From: Halomonas korlensis
Lineage (GTDB): Bacteria; Pseudomonadota; Gammaproteobacteria; Pseudomonadales; Halomonadaceae
Assembly (NCBI RefSeq): GCF_900116705.1
Contig: NZ_FPBP01000018.1
Coordinates: 1 to 46,460, forward strand
Direction: 5' to 3'
Length of the DNA: 46,460 nucleotides
A program made the position numbers and the translations under genes. This document shows, piece after piece, positions 9,385 to 16,505 of this stretch. Below the pieces are notes generated by a model. The model ran no database searches. It saw only the letters and a list, made by a program, of their open reading frames with translations, and had not been told where the DNA came from. Within the stretch, counting starts at the first letter, position 1. Each line of letters starts with the position of its first letter.

Positions 9385-9738
9385 ATGTCTTGTGCTGAAC
9401 GTGTCGAAACTCAAGCAAGGGTATGGACGTGGTGCAAGAAATGGGGCATCCCGTATCCTTGTCGGCGAGTCAGAACCCAAGTTTTGTATCAATACGAATT
9501 TTATCAAACTCGCTATGTTCCCTCCTGGTTCCCCTTCTGGGAGAAAAACGAGGGATGTTGTGAACTTATCGTCTATGAATGGAAAAAAGCAGTTGGGTGG
9601 AAAATTCCCAAGCCATATGGATGGTCCTACCACAACCCCCCTGTAGTAAGACTATTTCGAACCAAGCTTGAAACCAATGGGGCTTGCCCAGCCAGGGAGG
9701 GGGCGATGCGCGGCCGGCCGGCCGTAACAGCGGAATAG
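9385..9738 (+). CDS. Small aromatic- and Cys-rich hypothetical protein
   Basis: I do not recognise this 117-residue ORF. It is the best coding candidate here because AAGGAG sits seven bases before its ATG, a stronger site than any competing ORF has. The protein is rich in Trp, Tyr, Lys and Pro (WTWCKKWGIPYPC, WFPFWEKN, WKKAVGWKIPKPYGW) with four Cys in its first half, and has no signal peptide or membrane span. The last 20 residues read through a GC-rich GGCCGGCCGGCC tract and look less protein-like. An antisense ORF covers much of the same stretch but lacks a ribosome binding site. It could be a foreign or orphan gene, and coding status is uncertain. Confidence 0.45.
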   Translation: MSCAERVETQARVWTWCKKWGIPYPCRRVRTQVLYQYEFYQTRYVPSWFPFWEKNEGCCELIVYEWKKAVGWKIPKPYGWSYHNPPVVRLFRTKLETNGACPAREGAMRGRPAVTAE

Positions 9739-9759
9739 CCGAGACTGGCCGTGTTAACG

Positions 9760-10485
9760 TTACGGTTCGATATTCTGATGTTGGTAATGAAGATAGTTGG
9801 GTTTGAATCCTGAGAACGCTTTCATCTTTTCCCAGTCACAAATAATCAAGCGTTTTTTCTCGAATTCTAACAAACCGTCCTTGCGCATTTGCTGTACCAC
9901 TCTGTTGATATGCACGTTGGTCAGGCCCATCGCCTCGCCGAGTGCTTCCTGGGTCAGGGGAAGTTCAAAGCTATTGTCGCGTGTGAGCCCGGCTGCGCGC
10001 GAGCGCAATAATAGCTCACAGAAAACATGGGCCAACCTTGCATCCGCGATACGGCTTCCTGCACTGACCAGCCACTCACGCAGGATTGCTTCATCAACGA
10101 GTGTCGACCAAAAGAGCGCACGCGTAAGCCGGGGGAAATTTTCAAAAATACTATTCATTTCCTGGGCAGAGATGCGAGTGAGCTTCACCGGCGTCAGCGC
10201 GCGGATCGAGTGATCCATCTCGTCAAGAATCGTAATGTGGATGTCGCACATATCGCCGGGAAGGAGAAAGGCCATGGTATGTTGATCGCCCCGTTCAAGA
10301 AGCTTGTAGCGACACGCCCACCCTTCTTCAATAAGGTGAATGTGATCAGGCTTTTCACCTTCGACGATGATGTCTTCGCCTTTTTCAAAGCTGATACTTT
10401 CCTGGGCGGCATTGTTCAACGCTGCTTTCTCTTCGTCAGACAAGTCGGCGAAGTTGCTTAGCTTGTGCAACAAGGGTTGTATCAT
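9760..10485 (-). CDS. Crp/Fnr-family transcriptional regulator
   Basis: This DNA-binding regulator has an N-terminal cyclic-nucleotide-binding-like beta-roll (about residues 20-135; FEKGEDIIVEGEKPDHIHLIEEGWACRY) and a C-terminal winged helix (LTQEALGEAMGLTNVHINRVVQQMRKDG). It lacks the N-terminal Cys cluster of FNR. The start at 10485 (MIQPLLHK) is chosen because GGAGAG lies six bases upstream and the 241-residue length fits the family; an open frame runs on to 10722 but has no such signal. It sits next to the exopolysaccharide operon in the same orientation, separated by about 270 bases, so a role in its control is possible but unproven. Confidence 0.88.
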   Translation of the reverse strand: MIQPLLHKLSNFADLSDEEKAALNNAAQESISFEKGEDIIVEGEKPDHIHLIEEGWACRYKLLERGDQHTMAFLLPGDMCDIHITILDEMDHSIRALTPVKLTRISAQEMNSIFENFPRLTRALFWSTLVDEAILREWLVSAGSRIADARLAHVFCELLLRSRAAGLTRDNSFELPLTQEALGEAMGLTNVHINRVVQQMRKDGLLEFEKKRLIICDWEKMKAFSGFKPNYLHYQHQNIEP

Positions 10486-10749
10486 TGTTCTCTCCATTGC
10501 CGACTGCCGGTTAAGTGACGTAAGGAGTTGCTGAACAAATTTATCCTGATTTGCTAAAACATTAAGCGTGGCAGATAACCCCACAGCAGTCGCTGTTTGT
10601 TTCCAAAGATAGACTATTTTATCTGGCTGAAGGGTTACCCGGAGCATTAGGAAAGTAATGCGTCGATATAGGGCGGTCAGTCGATAGCATGACGCTAGAA
10701 TCGCCGTCTCGCCCATTAACAATTCTCTCTATTTCTTAATTATTATACG

Positions 10750-12879
10750 CTACTCCCAACTCTTGTCGTAATCCTCCCAGTAACGGCCCATGTCGCGTTC
10801 GTGGGTGATGTCATACAGGGTGTAGCGGCGGCCGAGGCGGGCGCCGCCATCGCGGGTGAGCGGGCGCCAGGCGATATTGGCGCGCTCGCGGCTCGAGCGG
10901 GTGAAGAAGGCGTCGAAGGGAATCGACAGGTAGAGCCCCTTGTCGAAGCCGCCTTCGCCGAAGTCGTCGCCGGCATCGGTCCAGGTGCCCCAGGCGCCCA
11001 TGCGCACGCCGGAATCGAATTCTCGCGAGAGATCCAGCGTGCCGCCCACGTCCCCGGCCAGGTACTTGCCGACGCTGACCTTGGCCAGCACGTCCTCGAT
11101 GCCGGTCTCGACGTAGGCGTTGAAATGCCCGGTCCAGGTGTCGTAGTCCCGCAGGCCCACGCCCTGGTCGAAATCGCGCTGCTTGACCCAGTTGACGTCG
11201 GCACCGAAGGCAACCGGGCTGTCGAAGGAGCGATACAGCACCTCACCGCCGACCCCGGCGTACATCATCTCGAGCAGCCCGCCATAGCCCATGGCATAGA
11301 CGTTGTCGCTCAAGTTGCCGGTGCGCGTGTACTGCAGGTGCTCGATGCCGACGGGTGACTCGCTCAGGTAATCGCCGATGAAGGTACGCACCCGCGGCAG
11401 CTCGGAATTGGCGATGTAATCGTAGTTGTCGAGGTTGTCGAGCGCCGTCCATGTCACTTCGCCGGAGAACCAGCCGTTGGCGTCGGTACGATACTCGGCG
11501 TTGGCCGCGACCATCAGCCGATACAGATAGCCATCTGGCCCGCCGAAGTTCTGATCCAGGCGCGGCCCCAGCCCCCAGCTCAAGCGTTGCGGCGGCGCCT
11601 CGTGCAGCACCTCGCCTTCGGGGCCGTCCAGGTTGGCGTGGGCGTAGACGCCATAGCGATGCGCGTATTCCTGCTCGGCCGAGCCGGCGGCGGCGACCAG
11701 CGCGGCGCGGTCGTGCACGCTTTCGCGCAGCGCCAGGCCGCGCTCCTGCCACTCAAAGCGGAAGGTGTCGATGTCGTCGTCCGCCTGGGCATGCAGGATG
11801 CGCCCGGCGCGCCCCTCGCTCTGGGCCAGCGAGCGAAAGCGCACCGGCTCCGCCTCGACGCGCAGGTCATTGCCGCGGCGCGTGATGCGGTTCACCCGCA
11901 CCCCCGCGTTGTCGTTCAGCGCCTCGCTTGCCGCCTGCCAATCCTCATAGGACTGGGCGCCGATCGGCAGCGGTTCCGGGTCATTCTTGACCTGGCGCAG
12001 CCCGGCCAAATCGACGTTGTAGCTGATGCCGCCCATCGCCGTATCGCCACGCTGCCAGCCGCCATGCAGCGAAAGATTCTCGGTCAGCGCCAGGCGGGCG
12101 CCGAGGTTCACGCGGGTGTCTTGCGCCTGGTTGTTGGCCTGGGGCTCGTTGGCGTAATCGTTGCCTTCCACTTCAAACTGCAACACCAGCGGGTCCCACG
12201 GCGTCTGGTATTCGACCCCGCCGAAGAAGGCCATCGGGCCGCTAAACAGCTGATCGACCGCGAATTCCCCGCCGAAATCGCCGCCGGCGCGATCCGGGCG
12301 CTCATCGAAGCGCTCGGCGAGCCAGCCCAGCGGCGAGCCGATATCACCCGCGTTGCCCAGATACCCCCAACCCAGCCCCAGGCTGACATCGAAGTCGCCC
12401 CAGCGCTTGTTGGCGACCAGATACTCCGCCCCGAACAGCGTGGTACCGCCGACATCGCGAAAGCCAACGGCAAGCTCCGGCCAGTAGCGGGTTTCTTCCA
12501 GCAGGCGCAGCTTCACATCGAAGCCCTTGTCGAGCATCCGCCGATCGCCGGCAATCGCCTCGCCGAAGCGGCGGTTTTCCACCTCGACGTAGCGAAAGCC
12601 ACCCTCCAGCCACTCGGTCGGCTGCAGGAACACGTTATAGCGACGGTAGGGCGCAGTGCGGCTGAAGCTCGCCGACAGGGTGCCGACGGGCGCCATACGC
12701 GCCGTGGGTGTCTGCATCAGGCCCACGCCACCGAAGTCGCTCTGCCCGCTGCCGAGCCCGCCTGACTGGGCACCGGATTGGACCGGAAGCGCCATCGTCG
12801 TCATCATCACGATCGGCAGGGTGAAAACCCGCGTTTTGGCAACGCTTGAGCGGTAAAACATGATCAGTTGGCGTGCCAT
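10750..12879 (-). CDS. yjbH: YjbH/GfcD-type outer-membrane exopolysaccharide protein
   Basis: This 709-residue protein of the YjbH family is implicated in exopolysaccharide or group 4 capsule secretion at the outer membrane. After a signal peptide ending near AQS (about residue 39) comes the typical start FGGVGLMQTPTARMAPVGTLSASFS, followed by many alternating amphipathic strands consistent with a large beta-barrel, and a C-terminus ending in an aromatic-rich stretch. It is the last gene of yjbEFGH and overlaps the yjbG stop region by about 16 bases, indicating translational coupling. An alternative ATG at 12861 would trim six residues. Neither start has a strong ribosome binding site. Confidence 0.88.
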   Translation of the reverse strand: MARQLIMFYRSSVAKTRVFTLPIVMMTTMALPVQSGAQSGGLGSGQSDFGGVGLMQTPTARMAPVGTLSASFSRTAPYRRYNVFLQPTEWLEGGFRYVEVENRRFGEAIAGDRRMLDKGFDVKLRLLEETRYWPELAVGFRDVGGTTLFGAEYLVANKRWGDFDVSLGLGWGYLGNAGDIGSPLGWLAERFDERPDRAGGDFGGEFAVDQLFSGPMAFFGGVEYQTPWDPLVLQFEVEGNDYANEPQANNQAQDTRVNLGARLALTENLSLHGGWQRGDTAMGGISYNVDLAGLRQVKNDPEPLPIGAQSYEDWQAASEALNDNAGVRVNRITRRGNDLRVEAEPVRFRSLAQSEGRAGRILHAQADDDIDTFRFEWQERGLALRESVHDRAALVAAAGSAEQEYAHRYGVYAHANLDGPEGEVLHEAPPQRLSWGLGPRLDQNFGGPDGYLYRLMVAANAEYRTDANGWFSGEVTWTALDNLDNYDYIANSELPRVRTFIGDYLSESPVGIEHLQYTRTGNLSDNVYAMGYGGLLEMMYAGVGGEVLYRSFDSPVAFGADVNWVKQRDFDQGVGLRDYDTWTGHFNAYVETGIEDVLAKVSVGKYLAGDVGGTLDLSREFDSGVRMGAWGTWTDAGDDFGEGGFDKGLYLSIPFDAFFTRSSRERANIAWRPLTRDGGARLGRRYTLYDITHERDMGRYWEDYDKSWE

Positions 12880-13652
12880 AGGGCGCAGTCGTCTCCGGGC
12901 AGGCGGGTGGCGAGCAGGGCGGGAAGCCGGCGGTTGACCAGGTCGCTTTCAATGCGGGTGCCGGGGAAGGCCGCGCTGGTATTGAAGGGCAGGGCGCCCT
13001 GCAGGCCCTGGCGGTTGGGCAGTTCGAACACCACGCGGCTGCCCGGCGCCAACGGCGTAGCCTGGCGGTTCCAGGCGGCCACGCCACGGCGCAGTACCTT
13101 GCCGCTGGGCACGATCAGCGCGGCATGGTCGGCCTGGCGCGCGGTCGATGATAAGTCACGATAGACATCGACCAACTGCAGCTCGGCGGACCAGGGCACG
13201 CGACGAACGCCATCGAGGCTCCACACTTCCACCCAGTCCGGCACCGTGCAGAAGCCCCAGTGGGCGATCGCCGAGAGCGGCGGCACCTGGCGCAGGTTGG
13301 CGCCCAGCCACGGCAGATCGAAGCGCCCCGGCGTGCGGGTGCGCTCGTCGTCTAGCTCACGCAACGTCGCCTGCCAACGGGCCAGGCCTTCGGCCACCGC
13401 CGGCTGGCCGGCGGCCCGGGCGCTGATGTTGAGCGTCTGCAGCTCCTCGATAAGCCGCTGGCGCGCCTGAGCGGGCCGCGCCGCCTCGTCACGGCGCAGC
13501 GCAAATGCGTGGCTCCACGGGATCGGCGCGGCGTGCTGCTCCAGCGTGCTCTGCCAGCCCTCGACCAGGCTGGGGTTGACCTGCTGGGCACTGCTAACCC
13601 ATGGCACCAGGCTCAGCGCCAACGCCATCAAGAGCTTAAGACCTACCACCAT
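12864..13652 (-). CDS. yjbG: YjbG/GfcC-family periplasmic capsule protein
   Basis: This periplasmic protein of the GfcC (DUF1017) family is found with YjbH/GfcD in polysaccharide secretion operons. The start at 13652 gives a clear signal peptide (MVVGLKLLMALALSLVPWVSSAQQ), so the long upstream open frame to 13943 is ignored. About 262 residues. The C-terminal half (LIVPSGKVLRRGVAAWN, RVVFELPNRQG) resembles the soluble-ligand-binding-like beta-grasp region of GfcC. It overlaps the end of yjbF by ten bases and the start of yjbH, so the genes are translationally coupled. Confidence 0.85.
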   Translation of the reverse strand: MVVGLKLLMALALSLVPWVSSAQQVNPSLVEGWQSTLEQHAAPIPWSHAFALRRDEAARPAQARQRLIEELQTLNISARAAGQPAVAEGLARWQATLRELDDERTRTPGRFDLPWLGANLRQVPPLSAIAHWGFCTVPDWVEVWSLDGVRRVPWSAELQLVDVYRDLSSTARQADHAALIVPSGKVLRRGVAAWNRQATPLAPGSRVVFELPNRQGLQGALPFNTSAAFPGTRIESDLVNRRLPALLATRLPGDDCALWHAN

Positions 13653-14398
13653 GGCCGGGCGACCTCCCAGTGAATGCGCGGCCCGCCAGGCCAGGGTGTT
13701 TCGTCCACCGCCCACAGGCGCCGCGTGCTCGGGTCGCGCCACAGCGTGGCCTGGGTCTCGCGGCCATCGTCCCACTGGCGCTCGGCCACGCAGCGCTCCA
13801 CTTGCTGCTCGCCCAGCGGCAGCGCAAGCGCAGCGGGCGACTCGCAGTTCAGTCGAGCATCGGCGCCCAGCGCCCGGGTCAGGCCGTCTGCGTCTTCCCA
13901 CAATCGCTCGAGGCGATACGCCACCGGCGTTTCCTGCTGCCACGGTACGTAATCCGCCGGCCCTTCGCCCTGCGTTGGGGCGTAACGCGTGCTCAGCAGG
14001 TTCTCGCGCAGTCCCGCCGTTGCCTGCAGGCCATCGTGATAGAGGCTGAGCATGCCGTTGTTGCCGGTCGGCCAGAAGGTCGCCGGGCCGCCGGCGGCGC
14101 CCAGCACCACCAGCCCGCTGCGATCCCCCGTATCGGCGATGAGCGAGGCAAACGAGATCGCCTCCGCTCGTTCGTTGATGTCGTCATCGCCCGGCAACAA
14201 CCCCCGAATGGCCGCCCCCTGCGGTGAAACACCGCCACTCGCGCAGCCGCCCAGCACCAGCGCACTGGCGATCAAACCGCCAATACGCCACGTCAAACTA
14301 TAGAGACGCCACGACCGAGGAAAAAACCGCCAGGAACGCGAAAGAGCCGCCCGTTGGCGGCTCTTGCGTTCACGCAGCAGAGTGATGACTTGCCTCAT
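13643..14398 (-). CDS. yjbF: YjbF/GfcB-family outer-membrane lipoprotein
   Basis: This lipoprotein of the YjbF/GfcB family has lipobox LGGC (Cys52 from the ATG at 14398), followed by ASGG, which predicts outer-membrane sorting. The mature part is about 200 residues and contains the GDRSGLVVLGA and LSLYHDGLQAT stretches. The start is uncertain. The ATG at 14398 has an unusually long Arg-rich lead (about 35 residues), whereas a TTG at 14296 would give a compact lipoprotein signal. The strong hairpin at 14342-14365 lies between these two candidates, which favours the later start or a regulatory arrangement. Confidence 0.8.
   Translation of the reverse strand: MRQVITLLRERKSRQRAALSRSWRFFPRSWRLYSLTWRIGGLIASALVLGGCASGGVSPQGAAIRGLLPGDDDINERAEAISFASLIADTGDRSGLVVLGAAGGPATFWPTGNNGMLSLYHDGLQATAGLRENLLSTRYAPTQGEGPADYVPWQQETPVAYRLERLWEDADGLTRALGADARLNCESPAALALPLGEQQVERCVAERQWDDGRETQATLWRDPSTRRLWAVDETPWPGGPRIHWEVARPWW
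14342..14365 (-). terminator. Perfect 10-bp hairpin after yjbE: intra-operon terminator or attenuator
   Basis: AAGAGCCGCC and GGCGGCTCTT form a perfect stem with a four-base loop. On the minus strand it starts about 47 bases past the yjbE stop. The tail directly after it is TCGCG, but a run of six Ts follows about 20 bases later. It may partially end transcription so that the small first gene is made in excess, or it may protect the upstream mRNA. Confidence 0.6.
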
Positions 14399-14411
14399 GC
14401 AGAAAGCTCGA

Positions 14412-14798
14412 TCAGTTGGTGCCGGTAGTGCCAGTCGTGCCGGTCGTACCCGAAGTGCCGTTGGACCCGCTGGACGCCGATGCCGCCACTGCAAGGCCCA
14501 GGGATGCGGCAATACCAGCGCCGGCCAAGGCCGCAGTGGAAAGCCCCGTGGCCGCCGCCAGGCCCGCCAGGCCACCGGCGGCCGAACCGCCTGCCGCTGC
14601 ACCCCCCGCTGCTGCGCCGCCGGCTGCACCGCTACTTGCAGACGCGCTGGTCGCGGCACCCGTCGAGCCAGCTGAGCTGGAAGAGGCGCTGCTGGCGCTT
14701 GAAGCGCTGGCCGGCGCCTGCGCGACCGCCAGCGGGGACGCCAGCGGGGACGCCAGCAGGCTGGCGATGGCGAGCAGTGCGAAAGCTTTCTTGATCAT
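14412..14798 (-). CDS. yjbE: YjbE/GfcA-like secreted Ala/Ser/Gly-rich protein
   Basis: This 128-residue protein has a signal peptide (MIKKAFALLAIASLLASPLA, ending near AQA at residue 28) and a mature part made almost entirely of Ala, Ser, Gly and Thr, including an AAGG-type repeat block (residues 58-80) and a GTT repeat at the C-terminus. This low-complexity small first gene is characteristic of yjbE/gfcA operons, where its function is not well defined. GGGAG lies six bases before the ATG. It heads the operon that diverges from wza. Confidence 0.8.
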   Translation of the reverse strand: MIKKAFALLAIASLLASPLASPLAVAQAPASASSASSASSSSAGSTGAATSASASSGAAGGAAAGGAAAGGSAAGGLAGLAAATGLSTAALAGAGIAASLGLAVAASASSGSNGTSGTTGTTGTTGTN

Positions 14799-14981
14799 TT
14801 TTCTCTCCCTCTTCCTCTCATGTCATCAGCGTCGGGCCCGATGCACCTGGCCCAACGTCAGCAATTCTCATGGCAGTAATGTAGCAACCGACGCCAATAC
14901 GAACGCATGGTAGACGCTGAACGAAAGGCTGACTACTCCTTAACGCCCTTGATGTTCACCTCATGCTTGATGAGCTGATTT

Positions 14982-15003
14982 TTTGTAAGATATCGCTTAC
15001 AAA
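14982..15003. promoter_or_regulatory. Inverted repeat TTTGTAAG-N6-CTTACAAA, operator candidate
   Basis: The two 8-base arms are perfectly complementary with a six-base spacer, a geometry typical of a dimeric transcription factor site. It sits between the divergent polysaccharide operons, about 150 bases upstream of the putative wza promoter. The regulator is unknown. Confidence 0.6.
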
Positions 15004-15128
15004 GTGCGTAAGACATTCACCTTAGGCCACACAAAAAAATAGCTCGCGCTAGTCACCCTTTCGACTGATGTGTAGGATGCGCTACCGAAGTGCTGAATTA
15101 GCTAAGCCAGTAAAAGTAATAACATTTT

Positions 15129-15157
15129 TTAATAATTTAGTTAACTACGTTTATAAG
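15129..15157 (+). promoter_or_regulatory. Putative sigma-70 promoter of the wza operon
   Basis: TTAATA at 15129-15134, a 17-base spacer and TATAAG at 15152-15157 form the best -35/-10 pair in the AT-rich stretch. It would give a leader of about 170 bases that includes the ops element. This is judged by eye only. Confidence 0.4.
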
Positions 15158-15270
15158 AAATAACGATACAGCCTCGGCTGCTAAGTCACAACTAAGCCAT
15201 AACGGCATTTTATTCTCACGCGATCGCCCCTGTAGCGGTCGCGTGGGGCGTGCACGGCACCCTCAGGCCT

Positions 15271-15304
15271 CGGGAATGCGCCAGCATCCCGGGGCGGTAG
15301 CGTG
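15271..15304 (+). promoter_or_regulatory. ops (RfaH recruitment) element with upstream hairpin in the wza leader
   Basis: GGCGGTAGCGTG at 15293-15304 is identical to the core operon polarity suppressor (ops) element. Directly upstream, 15271-15291 can form a hairpin with eight pairs and one bulge (CGGG, then ATGC, with loop GCCA). In enterobacteria RNA polymerase pauses at ops and recruits RfaH, which then suppresses Rho termination along long polysaccharide operons. Its place 28 bases before wza fits exactly. No rfaH gene is in the window. Confidence 0.8.
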
Positions 15305-15332
15305 CCCGAATGAACTACAAGGCCTCGACCGC

Positions 15333-16454
15333 ATGCGCACACTTCCCCCGTTGTTCATCGCCCCGTTGTTCATAGCCTTGCTGCTCGGCGGCCTGCTGTC
15401 CGGCTGCGCCCTGGCGCCCGGTGGCCATATCGAATCGGACTCCCGCGCCGCGCCCATCGACGACCTGGTCGATATCCAGCCGATCACCCCCGGGCTCGTC
15501 GCCACCCTGAAGCAGCGCCAGGCCAGCGCCCAGCCGATGAGCCCCGAGCTTCGCCAACAGCTCGAGGCCTACGACTACCGCGTCGGCCCCGGCGACGTGC
15601 TCAGCGTAACGGTGTACGACCACCCCGAACTGACGATCCCCGCGGGGGGCGAGCGCAGCGCCGAGGAAGCCGGCAACCAGGTCGGCAGCGACGGCAGCAT
15701 CTTCTACCCGTTCATCGGGCGGGTCGACGTCGAGGGCAAGACGCTCGATGAAATCCGCAGCATTCTGGCGCGCCGCCTGGTCGACTTCATCGCCGAGCCC
15801 CAGGTCGATGTCACTGTCGCCGCCTTCCGCTCGCAGAAGGTTTACGTCAGTGGCGCCGTGGAAGAGCCCAGCACCCTGCCGGTGACCAGCGTGCCGCTGA
15901 CCCTGGCGGACGCCATCAGCCAGGCCGGCGGCGCCATGGAGAGCGCCAACTGGCACGAGGTCATCCTCACCCGCGATGGCGAAGAGCAGCGCCTGTCGCT
16001 GTATGCGCTGATGCGCGAGGGCGACCAGCGCCAGAACCGCCTGCTGCGCGACGGCGACACCGTGCACGTGCCGAATGCCGACACCCAGGCCGTCGCGGTG
16101 ATGGGCCAGGTCAACAACCCCGGCAACCTGCCCGTGGGCAACGAGCGCATCTCGCTCACCGACGCCCTCTCGCGCGCCGGCGGGATCGACGAGGAAACCG
16201 CCGAACCGACCGGCATCTTCGTGGTGCGCGGCAACACCGGCACAACGGATCGCCTGGCGACCGTCTACCAGCTCGATGTCAGCAACGCCGTCGCCTTCAC
16301 CCTCGGCAACCGCTTCCCGCTGCAGCCCGAGGATGTGGTCTACGTCACCACCGCGCCGCTGGCCCGCTGGAACCGCGTGATCAGCGCCCTGCTGCCCTCG
16401 ATCCGCCTGCCCGGCACGGCCGCCGCCACCGGCAATGATGTGGGCGATCTTTAA
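15333..16454 (+). CDS. wza: Outer-membrane polysaccharide export lipoprotein Wza
   Basis: Wza forms the octameric outer-membrane channel for exopolysaccharide or capsule. The start at 15333 gives a lipoprotein signal with Cys25 in LLSGC; the upstream in-frame start would ruin it. Next come the polysaccharide export (Poly_export) domain beginning YDYRVGPGDVLSVTVYDHPEL and two SLBB repeats (VYVSGAVEEPSTLPV; VAVMGQVNNPGNLPV). The C-terminal helix near APLARWNRVISALLPSI is the expected membrane-crossing amphipathic helix. 373 residues, normal for Wza. It is followed 51 bases later by wzc, with no wzb phosphatase gene between them. Confidence 0.93.
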   Translation: MRTLPPLFIAPLFIALLLGGLLSGCALAPGGHIESDSRAAPIDDLVDIQPITPGLVATLKQRQASAQPMSPELRQQLEAYDYRVGPGDVLSVTVYDHPELTIPAGGERSAEEAGNQVGSDGSIFYPFIGRVDVEGKTLDEIRSILARRLVDFIAEPQVDVTVAAFRSQKVYVSGAVEEPSTLPVTSVPLTLADAISQAGGAMESANWHEVILTRDGEEQRLSLYALMREGDQRQNRLLRDGDTVHVPNADTQAVAVMGQVNNPGNLPVGNERISLTDALSRAGGIDEETAEPTGIFVVRGNTGTTDRLATVYQLDVSNAVAFTLGNRFPLQPEDVVYVTTAPLARWNRVISALLPSIRLPGTAAATGNDVGDL

Positions 16455-16505
16455 CTGATCCGCCAGCCGCCCCCTTCCTGACTTCAGCACCCGAGCACAA
16501 CGTTA

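Larger units (their letters stand above)
14799..15332. promoter_or_regulatory. Divergent regulatory region between yjbEFGH and wza-wzc
   Basis: About 530 AT-rich bases hold the promoters for both operons. Visible elements are an 8-bp-arm inverted repeat (14982-15003), a plausible plus-strand promoter (15129-15157) and the ops hairpin and pause signal in the wza leader (15271-15304). The long untranslated leader (about 170 bases from the putative promoter) is typical of RfaH-controlled operons. No credible gene is present. Confidence 0.7.

Noticed and set aside
9331..9633. Antisense ORF overlapping the aromatic-rich small ORF
   Set aside because: It has no ribosome binding site, and the plus-strand ORF has a strong one. 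Neither is certain.
15243..15332. Upstream in-frame extension of wza
   Set aside because: It would run through the ops element and destroy the lipoprotein signal peptide.
15315..16490. 391-codon ORF antisense to wza
   Set aside because: Shadow frame; wza has a lipobox, export domain and SLBB repeats.
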